A stretch of DNA of 15,477 nt, taken from positions 1 through 15,477 of the forward strand of contig JAUNJL010000056.1 in assembly GCA_030533315.1 (NCBI GenBank). Reading direction: 5' to 3'. A program made the translations under genes and the position numbers. The notes beneath the pieces are model-generated. The model searched no databases. It was given only the letters and a program-made list of their open reading frames with translations, and was not told the origin of the DNA. Shown piece by piece: positions 1-6,064 of this stretch (positions are counted from its first letter, which is position 1; each line of letters opens with the position of its first letter). This DNA comes from Eubacteriales bacterium. GTDB lineage: Bacteria; Bacillota_A; Clostridia; Lachnospirales; Lachnospiraceae.

Positions 1-117
1 AAAAGGGATGCAGACGGCGCAAAAAGCTCAATCAAGTAAGAGAGAGCGATCCGCCCTACTGCCCTGCAGGGGCGCCTGATGCGTCAGAAACGGTCTTCCT
101 TATGTGTCCCTGCACAT

Positions 118-155
118 AAAAAAAGCTCCCGACACACAACACAATGTCGAGAGCT
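118..155 (-). terminator. Rho-independent terminator of ridA
   Basis: Read on the minus strand, an 11-bp stem (arms 145-155 and 124-134, with one G-U pair) closes a 10-nt loop and is followed at once by seven T residues. It lies about 70 nt past the ridA stop codon, where the end of a monocistronic ridA transcript is expected. Nothing else recognisable was found between 1 and 227. Confidence 0.9.
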
Positions 156-227
156 GCCCTCTTTCTTCAAAAATGGAAAAGAGCCTTTCCTTTAGTAGCG
201 CCATAGGCCGCCAGGCGGTCACAGGAC

Positions 228-602
228 TTATTTAACGGCTGCGATCACCTCAACCTCGCACAGAACGTTCTTGGGAAGAGTCTTCACTGCCACGCAGGAA
301 CGAGCCGGCTTATTTACAAAATACTTTGCGTAGATCTCGTTAAATGCAGCGAAATCTCCCATATCTGCCAGGAAGCAGGTGGTCTTTGCAACGTTTTCAA
401 AGCTGGTTCCTGCCTCCTCCAGAACAGCGCTCAGGTTCTTCATCACCTGCTCTGCCTGGGTCTGGATGGTATCTCCTGCAATCTCTCCTGTTGCCGGGTC
501 TACAGGGATCTGTCCAGATGTGAACAGAACATCATTCAGAATCATAGCCTGAGAGTACGGTCCGATAGCTGCAGGTGCTTTGTCTGTATAAACGACTTTC
601 AT
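228..602 (-). CDS. ridA: RidA family reactive intermediate (enamine/imine) deaminase
   Basis: The 124-aa protein matches the usual length of the RidA/YjgF/YER057c/UK114 family. These cytosolic trimers hydrolyse reactive 2-aminoacrylate-type enamines and imines made by PLP enzymes, releasing the keto acid and ammonia. Family features are visible in order: an AIGPYSQA segment near residues 12-19, FTSGQIPVDP near 27-36, and PARSCVAV near 99-106. Arg101 is the conserved arginine expected to bind the substrate carboxylate, and the C terminus has the typical CEVEVIA strand. The ATG at 602 is chosen because an AGGAG ribosome binding site lies about 8 nt upstream on the minus strand and the protein then begins exactly where family members do. 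The longer open frame upstream is untranslated leader. The gene has its own promoter and terminator, so it is probably monocistronic. Confidence in the family is high; the in vivo substrate is inferred from the family. Confidence 0.95.
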   Translation of the reverse strand: MKVVYTDKAPAAIGPYSQAMILNDVLFTSGQIPVDPATGEIAGDTIQTQAEQVMKNLSAVLEEAGTSFENVAKTTCFLADMGDFAAFNEIYAKYFVNKPARSCVAVKTLPKNVLCEVEVIAAVK

Positions 603-755
603 GATAAAATCTCCTTTCCTTAAACGGCCATTTGTCTCACCGACGGACAAAGGTCTTCTTACAGTTTCCGAAGTCCTTCTTCCCAGAGAAACCGGACTTC
701 TTGCATCAATGACGCAGGGCTCAAAGAGTGCTTTCCCTTGGGATCCTGATATCAT
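603..755 (-). other. Structured 5' leader of ridA, class not recognised
   Basis: About 150 nt separate the predicted transcription start from the ridA start codon. On the minus strand a 7-bp stem can form between 694-700 and 670-676. A second stem can form between 688-693 and 663-668, and its 5' half lies in the loop of the first. The two overlap like a pseudoknot or a pair of mutually exclusive hairpins. A further 6-bp hairpin (TTTGTC with GACAAA) lies closer to the gene. No U-run follows any stem, so any control would more likely be translational. I could not match it to a known riboswitch; it may simply be a long leader. Confidence 0.35.
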
Positions 756-761
756 GAAAAC

Positions 762-790
762 ATCATACATCAAAATTTTGTTAGGGTCAA
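762..790 (-). promoter_or_regulatory. Sigma-A type promoter of ridA
   Basis: On the minus strand, -35 TTGACC (785-790) is separated by exactly 17 bp from -10 TATGAT (762-767). Transcription should start near 755 and run toward ridA, about 150 nt downstream. Confidence 0.8.
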
Positions 791-962
791 GCAATTTTTT
801 TGTATTCCGCTGTGTCCAATAAAACGCGCTTATTGTCCACAAGTGTCCTGCAAACAGCAGCAAAATCCCGTCCACGTAAAATTGTCTGCCATGAAGGGGC
901 AAAGCCTGCTGCCCAGGCCTTTGACCTTGTCCATTTCTGACCGGCAAAAACGGCAGGTGAGA

Positions 963-1022
963 GCGGCAGCCGATGGCCGGCCTCTTCAGTACCGGAGGGG
1001 CCGGAGAGGCCGCAGCGGCCGC
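963..1022. repeat. GC-rich imperfect inverted repeat downstream of the serine hydrolase gene
   Basis: Inner arms 979-985 (ggcctct) and 1005-1011 (agaggcc) are perfectly complementary. Outer arms 963-967 and 1018-1022 can extend the structure with internal loops, and the right arm includes an 8-bp GCGGCCGC palindrome. It begins about 43 nt past the stop of the hydrolase gene. There is no T-run after it, so it is not a canonical terminator. It may stabilise the transcript end or have no function. Confidence 0.4.
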
Positions 1023-1064
1023 TTTCCCTCCCTGAGATCAATCTCCCCGCCTGCCAAAGCACAG

Positions 1065-2510
1065 CTACTGGTTCAGGTACTCATAAACCACCCTGGAAAT
1101 ATTTCGGATGTTTTCAATGGCCGTTTCCTTTTTGGGACAATTCTCCGACAGCACGCACAGAATATAATCCGTCTTCTCCCCGTAGACAATGGCCACGTCA
1201 TGCTGATCCGTATCCGTCTCCCCCGTCTTGTTGGCCACCTTCACCTCCCCTCCCAGAGGCTGAGGGATCTTGGTGGTGACCCTTTGGGCCAAAAGAAGCT
1301 CCTCCATGGCTTCCGAGGCCTCCCGGCTGACACATCTCCCACGGTAGATCCTCTCCAGCAGGCGTCCACAATCCTTTGCGGAGGTTTGGTTATTCTCCCC
1401 GATCCCCACGGGGGTGCTGGAAGAGGGCGCCAGCGTGTGAAGGACCGCCGTGTCCTCATACCCCTGCGTCCTAAGATAGCGGTTAATCCTCCTTGCTCCC
1501 AGAGCGAAATGGTAGTCCTCCGTCTGCAGCCGTACCAGCTCGTTGAAGGATTCGTTGTCACTGACCGTGATCATGTTTGTCAGCAGAGTCCCAAGGCGCC
1601 CCGCCACCGGATCGCTTTCTGTGTCCGCCTTCAGGCGAAGTCCGAGGGAAGACTTTACATCCTGCCCATTGTGGTAGGTGGCCTCCATCACAAAAAGCTT
1701 GATCAGGCTGGCCGAACACAGAGGCCGGTCATTGATCAGGATCTCCATGTCCTTCCCCTTTCCAAGGTCCTTCACATAGATGCTCCATTCTCCCTCGTAA
1801 GCGGCAGTCATGGCCTCCAAGCGGGACAAAAGCCCCTCCCGGCCTTCCTCCTCCATGTTTTCCACCCTTCCCTCTTCATCATAGACCAGGCCATCCGCCG
1901 TGACCCCGCCTTCCTCTGACAAAAGGCCGTCTGGTCCCCCGAAATAATAATGGCCGTCAAAATGACGTCCGCGGGAGTCCATGCGAACCTCATGAATCCC
2001 TGCCTCCTGTACAAGGCGCCCGTTCTCATTGAAGTAATAATAACCCTGGAGACTCACTCCATTTAAGCTCAGGCCGTCCATATATCGGACCTGCGGCGCA
2101 GCAGAAAGCTTCCCAAGATTTCCCACCATATAAAAGCCGTCAAACACAAGCTGGGGCTCTTCCTCCCTGACGGGGGCCGCCAGCTTCTTTATGTATGCCA
2201 TCTCAGGGGCGTGCGCAGAAAAGCGCCCTGTCTCATCGTGATAATAGTAACCGTCAAACAAGGTACCATCTATGACGAGGTGGTCAAAATAGTGGATCCC
2301 CGGTGCGCCATCCCTGGAGCCGTTGGCCTTCAGGCAATAAAACCCATCGCTTTTCAGCAGGTAACAGCCGCTGCCGTCCGGTATGGGGAGGATCTGGGCC
2401 TCCTCCGTCACAGTTGACAGGCTCTCCCCTGATACGGCCGTCCCGCCGGACATGGTTAGGAGCATCCCTGCCAAACATGCCTTTTTCCAGATTTTTCTAT
2501 GGTTTTTCAT
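1065..2510 (-). CDS. Exported serine hydrolase (penicillin-binding/class A beta-lactamase fold) with N-terminal wall-binding-like repeats
   Basis: The 481-aa protein begins with a signal peptide (basic MKNHRKIWKK, hydrophobic stretch to about residue 27; no lipobox). Residues about 45-215 carry five or six degenerate aromatic/glycine units (GFYCLKANG, GYYYHDETGR, GFYMVGNLGK, GYYYFNENGR, GHYYFGGPDG), resembling choline/glucan-binding cell-wall repeats with tyrosine in place of tryptophan. Residues about 235-480 are a Beta-lactamase2-type domain with S268-L-I-K271, S317-D-N319 and K428-T-G430 in the right order. I see no class A omega-loop Glu166 equivalent: the region before the NQTSAKD motif (residues 362-372) is PSSSTPVGIGE. 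A wall-acting peptidase or esterase, or a sensor-like protein, is therefore as likely as a beta-lactamase. The ATG at 2510 has an AAAGGAG site 6-8 nt upstream and starts the signal peptide; the in-frame ATG 18 codons upstream does not. The gene has its own promoter. Confidence 0.85.
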   Translation of the reverse strand: MKNHRKIWKKACLAGMLLTMSGGTAVSGESLSTVTEEAQILPIPDGSGCYLLKSDGFYCLKANGSRDGAPGIHYFDHLVIDGTLFDGYYYHDETGRFSAHAPEMAYIKKLAAPVREEEPQLVFDGFYMVGNLGKLSAAPQVRYMDGLSLNGVSLQGYYYFNENGRLVQEAGIHEVRMDSRGRHFDGHYYFGGPDGLLSEEGGVTADGLVYDEEGRVENMEEEGREGLLSRLEAMTAAYEGEWSIYVKDLGKGKDMEILINDRPLCSASLIKLFVMEATYHNGQDVKSSLGLRLKADTESDPVAGRLGTLLTNMITVSDNESFNELVRLQTEDYHFALGARRINRYLRTQGYEDTAVLHTLAPSSSTPVGIGENNQTSAKDCGRLLERIYRGRCVSREASEAMEELLLAQRVTTKIPQPLGGEVKVANKTGETDTDQHDVAIVYGEKTDYILCVLSENCPKKETAIENIRNISRVVYEYLNQ

Positions 2511-2535
2511 ATACTTCTCCTTTTCCGTCAGGGAA

Positions 2536-2564
2536 AGTATACCTTGTTTTTTTTCCATGTGCAA
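2536..2564 (-). promoter_or_regulatory. Sigma-A type promoter of the serine hydrolase gene
   Basis: On the minus strand, -35 TTGCAC (2559-2564), a 17-bp spacer containing an A8 tract, and -10 TATACT (2536-2541). The predicted start is near 2529, giving a leader of about 20 nt that holds only the ribosome binding site. The open frame starting at 2564 upstream of the annotated gene start spans this promoter and is not coding. Confidence 0.8.
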
Positions 2565-2572
2565 CCACTTTC

Positions 2573-2601
2573 AAAAATGGCCCCTGACACCGGCTGGTCA
2601 G
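2573..2601 (-). terminator. Possible weak terminator after the helicase gene
   Basis: On the minus strand a 5-bp stem (2597-2601 with 2584-2588) is followed, after a 6-nt gap, by five T residues. The stem is short and the gap before the T-run is unfavourable. It is recorded because it lies between the helicase stop and the next promoter. A longer paired region without a T-run (8-bp outer stem GGCCGCCT with AGGCGGTC) lies nearer the helicase stop, around 2650-2695. Confidence 0.3.
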
Positions 2602-2696
2602 ACACCGTCCGCACCTGCCGCCTTCCCCAGTCCCCGCCCATAATAGACGGACCGCCTCCTGGAGCTGCCAGGATCTTCCCCACCGCAGGCGGCCTT

Positions 2697-5057
2697 TCAC
2701 AGGCTGGAGGTCTCCTCCCGCCCCTGCCAAAAAGCCTCCAGCATCCGATCCACAGAGGAAAGAGTGCAGCTTTTTCTGTCCGACCATTCAACGGGAAACA
2801 GCTCCCGGTACTCCATCTCCCGGAAACGCTCATCCAGAAGGAGGATCACCCCCACGTCCTCATAGGTCCGAATGACCCTTCCCGCAGCCTGGAGGACCTT
2901 GTTCATCCCAGGAAACCGGTAAGCATGATCAAAGCCGTTTTCTCCTCTCCTGTCATAAAACTCCTTCAGGATCTCCCTCTGGCTGCTGATCTGTGGAATC
3001 CCGGTTCCAACGATGGCTGCGCCGATCAGCTGTTCCCCCATAAGATCGATCCCCTCAGAAAAGCTCCCTCCCATGATGCAGAAGGCCAAAAGCGTGCCCT
3101 CCTGCCTTTGAAACTCTTCCAGAAAGGCCTCCTTCTCTCCTTCCCCCATCGAAGCGCTCTGGCAGATGCTCCGCACCCAGCCCATGGAGAACTCGGCCTC
3201 ATACACCTGATAGACCTCCTCCATCATCCGGTAGGAAGGAAAAAAAGCCATATAGTTTCCCTTTTTCTGCCACGCCATCTTGGCGATGTACTGGGCAATG
3301 CGGCGATACTCCTCATAAGTCCGCCTGGTGTAGCGGCTGGTCACATCACCCCCCACAAGGATACACCGGTTTTCCTTGGGAAAGGGAGAGGACGCATAAA
3401 TGCCATAATCGTCCGTTCTGGCGCTCAGCAGACGGCGATAGTAGGTCATGGGGAGCAGGGTCGCAGAAAAAAGCACCGCCCCCACCCCTTTTGACAAATA
3501 CTGCTGAAGGTTCGCCGCCGGATTTACACAGAAAAGGTTCAGCCGGAACCGCCCGTCCTCCCCCACCTCCGTGTAAACAACATAGTTCTCATCCACCAGA
3601 TCCACAATATTCAGAAAATCCCGCACGGAAAAATAAAAGTCCAGCAGTTCCTCCGGGAGCCCCTCCTTCCGCTCCTCCAAAAGCTTCTCCAGCTCCCCCT
3701 GCACCTTCAAAAGGCTCAAAGGGATCAGCCCCGGTCCCGCCAGAATCCGGTAAGTCTCACATTCCTTCTTCATCTCCAAAAGCTGCCTGGTCGTCCGGCC
3801 GAGCGCCTTCTCCAGGGGACGGCAGAAGGTCTTTGCCTTCTTTCTCATCTCCATCACCGTTTCCCTGCAGAGGGAAGCGCTGTACATCTGTCTTCCCCGC
3901 TCCACCAGATTGTGCGCCTCATCGATGAGGAAAATATACTCTCCCCCATTTCCCTCTCCAAAAAATCTTTTCAGATGGGCGTTAGGATCAAAGACATAAT
4001 TGTAATCACAGATCACGCCATCCACCCAAAGTGCCAGATCCAAACTCATCTCAAAAGGGCACACCTGCCATTTTTTTGCGTGCGCCCAGATACTCTCCCT
4101 GTCGTAAAGGCTCTTTGACGTCCACAAATCATACACCGCATCGTTCACCCGGTCAAAATGGCCTTTGGCGTAGGGGCAGCTGTCCGGGGCGCACTCCGCC
4201 TTTTCCTGGAAGCAGATCTTATCCTTTGCAGTCAGGGTGAGCACCTGGAACCGAAGCCCCTTTTGCTTCAGAATGGAAAAGGCCTCCTCCGCCACCGTCC
4301 TTGTGATGGTCTTTGCCGTCAGGTAAAAAACGGTCTCACCCTTCCCCTCTCCCACTGCCCGCACGGCGGGAAAAATCGCTGACATAGTCTTCCCGATCCC
4401 CGTGGGCGCCTGGATAAAAATCTGCTTCCTGGCAGAAATGGTATGGTACACCCCCGACACCAGCTTCCTCTGACCCGGCCGGTATGGAAAGGGAAACTCC
4501 AGGGCCTTCATGGAATTGTTGCGCTCCTTCCTCCAGGCCTGGCGGCAGGAAAGCCATTTGTGGTATTCATCCAGCACTCCCTGATACCAGAGTCTTAGCT
4601 CCTCCATGGAGAATCCCTCCTGAAATCTCCTCTGCTCCTCCGTATCCAGGTTTGCATAGGTCATCTGGATTCCCACCTGTTCTTCCCCCAGCTTTTCTCC
4701 CAGCATCCTGGCATAACACATGGCCTGAGCTCTATGAACCGGAAAAGGCCCCTCCAAAAGCTCCACCCTTCCATAAATGCCCTTGATCTCATCCACGAAG
4801 ACCTGATCCTTCTGCCGGAATACACCGTCCGCCCGGCCCTCCACCAAGATGATCATGTCCTCATATTTCGTCTCCCATTTCAGGGGCACCTCCGCCTGGT
4901 AGCCGCTCCCCATGCTCTTTTGTATTTTCCGATGGAGACGGCTGCCCTTCTGCATGGCCTCCTTGTCCATGGATCCTCTCCTACTGTCCAGATCTCCGCT
5001 CCGCAGCACAAATTCCACAAGATTCCTCACGGATATACGATAAACCGGTCCTTCCAT
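2697..5057 (-). CDS. PD-(D/E)XK nuclease fused to a DinG/XPD-type iron-sulfur DNA helicase
   Basis: The 786-aa protein has two parts. Residues 1-175 look like a Cas4/RecB-family nuclease: LHRKIQ near 41-46, Asp77 in EGRADGVF, Glu90-Ile-Lys92 in VDEIKG, and a Q111-xxx-Y115 motif. The cysteine cluster of true Cas4 is absent. Residues about 185-786 are a superfamily 2 Rad3/DinG-type 5'-3' helicase: Walker A APTGIGKT (217-224), four cysteines at 282, 289, 294 and 333 fitting the XPD-type 4Fe-4S cluster, DEAH at 379-382, an SATLLP motif, and motif VI QAAGRVIR (723-730). Such enzymes unwind and trim structured DNA during repair. The ATG at 5057 has a GGGAG site about 10 nt upstream and the start matches the usual ISVRNLVEF-like opening. 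The gene follows two DNA-repair-type genes but has its own promoter, with no SOS box seen there. The helicase call is firm; nuclease activity is inferred from motifs. Confidence 0.92.
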   Translation of the reverse strand: MEGPVYRISVRNLVEFVLRSGDLDSRRGSMDKEAMQKGSRLHRKIQKSMGSGYQAEVPLKWETKYEDMIILVEGRADGVFRQKDQVFVDEIKGIYGRVELLEGPFPVHRAQAMCYARMLGEKLGEEQVGIQMTYANLDTEEQRRFQEGFSMEELRLWYQGVLDEYHKWLSCRQAWRKERNNSMKALEFPFPYRPGQRKLVSGVYHTISARKQIFIQAPTGIGKTMSAIFPAVRAVGEGKGETVFYLTAKTITRTVAEEAFSILKQKGLRFQVLTLTAKDKICFQEKAECAPDSCPYAKGHFDRVNDAVYDLWTSKSLYDRESIWAHAKKWQVCPFEMSLDLALWVDGVICDYNYVFDPNAHLKRFFGEGNGGEYIFLIDEAHNLVERGRQMYSASLCRETVMEMRKKAKTFCRPLEKALGRTTRQLLEMKKECETYRILAGPGLIPLSLLKVQGELEKLLEERKEGLPEELLDFYFSVRDFLNIVDLVDENYVVYTEVGEDGRFRLNLFCVNPAANLQQYLSKGVGAVLFSATLLPMTYYRRLLSARTDDYGIYASSPFPKENRCILVGGDVTSRYTRRTYEEYRRIAQYIAKMAWQKKGNYMAFFPSYRMMEEVYQVYEAEFSMGWVRSICQSASMGEGEKEAFLEEFQRQEGTLLAFCIMGGSFSEGIDLMGEQLIGAAIVGTGIPQISSQREILKEFYDRRGENGFDHAYRFPGMNKVLQAAGRVIRTYEDVGVILLLDERFREMEYRELFPVEWSDRKSCTLSSVDRMLEAFWQGREETSSL

Positions 5058-5098
5058 TTTTTGCGCTCTCCCTGCCCTTTTCCCTGCTTTTGGGCCCC

Positions 5099-5127
5099 AT
5101 TATAGCACATCCCTCCAGCATGGTCAA
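5099..5127 (-). promoter_or_regulatory. Sigma-A type promoter of the nuclease-helicase gene
   Basis: On the minus strand, -35 TTGACC (5122-5127), a 17-bp spacer and a perfect -10 TATAAT (5099-5104). The predicted start is near 5092, about 35 nt before the start codon. No GAAC-N4-GTTC site overlaps it. The 181-nt gap between the DUF4130 gene and the helicase shows no convincing terminator, so read-through from upstream is also possible. Confidence 0.8.
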
Positions 5128-5238
5128 AAGCCCGGTCAGGAAGGCTTTGTCCCTCTCGCCCTCCATGAAACGGTTTGCCCCAACGGAGCGGCACACGTAA
5201 AAATCCAGGGAGGTCACCGGCGTCTGTGAAAGATAGAT

Positions 5239-6048
5239 TCACTGCGCCTTCCCACAATCTCCCAGCGGCCGCACAGGCCTGGCTGGACTGTCCACCCTGT
5301 ATTTCAGAGGAAAGAGCTGCTTCTGAAGCTTCTCGTTTTTTCGATGAGCAATGGCGGCGCTGCCGCAAAAAAGCTTCCAAAGCTCTTCGTACTCGTCCCA
5401 CTGCTCCACCTCCCCTGGGTTCCTCTCTTTTTTGTATACCTCCCGGCAGAGCACGCAGGACTCCCCTTTCCTGTGGAACAAAGCTTTCTTCCGCCGGCTG
5501 TCATATATCACCCAGTTTTCCTGAGGGAGCCTATCCGCAAAATGGGGCCCCAGAAACTCCAGGATATCGTTCTCTGGTGAGATATCCCCAATGAGAAGGC
5601 CGCGGTCCCCGGCGGAACGGAACCGAAGAAAGCCATAATAGCGATGTAGCTCATGCCACACCTTCCCCCGCAGCTTCGATACCCGGCTGACGTCAGGATC
5701 CGCCAGGGCCTTCATGATCCCCCTCCTGCACCTGCCCTTCTCCAGAGCCTTGAGCAAAACCTGAAAAATGACCGTGCCCCTGTCCCCATCCCCAGCGGTG
5801 GCAGCCAGACAAATGTCCTCATACACCTCCGTCCCCAGGCGCATGAGAATGGTACGCATCACCTTGCCCGCCTTCTCCCTGTCCGTCTCGATCCGCCGGT
5901 AGGTACAAAAAAACTCCAGATCATCCGGCGGCTGGAACCGCAGCTCCACCTCCCTTCCCGAGGCTCCCTCTCTCCAGCCCTCATAAACTGCCGTAAAAAT
6001 CCCTTCCGCCTGATCCTCACAGATCAATACCAGCTTTTCCTGATCCAA
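5239..6048 (-). CDS. DUF4130-containing partner of the radical SAM DNA-repair-type protein (TIGR03915-like)
   Basis: The 269-aa protein matches the TIGR03915/DUF4130 family, known as the obligate genomic partner of the radical SAM protein encoded just upstream and annotated as a probable DNA metabolism protein. Visible family blocks are WHELHRYYGFLRF (131-143), PENDILEFLGPHFADRLP (158-175), WVIYDSRRKKAL (179-190) and a C-terminal basic segment ending QKQLFPLKYR (242-251). Some relatives carry a C-terminal uracil-DNA-glycosylase-like domain; this one ends without it. The start is a TTG at 6048: an AGGAGG site (6056-6061) lies 7 nt upstream, and any start further upstream would overlap the preceding gene. 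The gap to the radical SAM stop is only 16 nt, filled by the ribosome binding site, so the two are co-transcribed and presumably SOS-controlled together. The biochemical activity is unknown. Confidence 0.9.
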   Translation of the reverse strand: MDQEKLVLICEDQAEGIFTAVYEGWREGASGREVELRFQPPDDLEFFCTYRRIETDREKAGKVMRTILMRLGTEVYEDICLAATAGDGDRGTVIFQVLLKALEKGRCRRGIMKALADPDVSRVSKLRGKVWHELHRYYGFLRFRSAGDRGLLIGDISPENDILEFLGPHFADRLPQENWVIYDSRRKKALFHRKGESCVLCREVYKKERNPGEVEQWDEYEELWKLFCGSAAIAHRKNEKLQKQLFPLKYRVDSPARPVRPLGDCGKAQ

Positions 6049-6055
6049 GCCCTCT

Positions 6056-6061
6056 CCTCCT
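6056..6061 (-). promoter_or_regulatory. Shine-Dalgarno site that fixes the TTG start of the DUF4130 gene
   Basis: A perfect AGGAGG on the minus strand lies 7 nt before TTG (6046-6048), inside the 16-nt gap after the radical SAM stop. No ATG or GTG is available at a suitable distance, so TTG is the likely start codon. Confidence 0.8.
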
Positions 6062-6064
6062 CTC

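Noticed and set aside
101..118. Small hairpin TATGTG/CACATA near the left edge
   Set aside because: The 6-bp AT-rich stem has no T-run on the plus strand and directly abuts the ridA terminator tail. It is likely chance.
787..1062. 91-codon minus-strand open frame between ridA and the serine hydrolase
   Set aside because: No ribosome binding site, no recognisable domain, and it runs into the ridA promoter.
843..1919. 358-codon plus-strand open frame
   Set aside because: It lies antisense to the serine hydrolase, whose frame carries a signal peptide and catalytic motifs. The antisense product has no recognisable domain and no good ribosome binding site.
1065..2510. Class A beta-lactamase resistance gene
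   Set aside because: SxxK, SDN and KTG are shared with penicillin-binding proteins. The omega-loop glutamate is not seen and wall-binding-like repeats are present, so a resistance claim is not supported.
2499..3494. 331-codon plus-strand open frame
   Set aside because: It is antisense to the helicase C-terminal half and crosses the serine hydrolase promoter. Composition is proline/histidine-rich, as expected for a shadow frame.
4530..5057. CRISPR-associated Cas4
   Set aside because: The nuclease-like domain is fused to a helicase, lacks the Cas4 cysteine cluster, and there is no CRISPR array or other cas gene in the window.
4981..5238. Short minus-strand reading frame between the DUF4130 and helicase genes
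   Set aside because: The gap contains the helicase promoter and ribosome binding site. The frame has no family resemblance and overlaps the helicase start; it is treated as non-coding, though a decayed gene fragment cannot be excluded.
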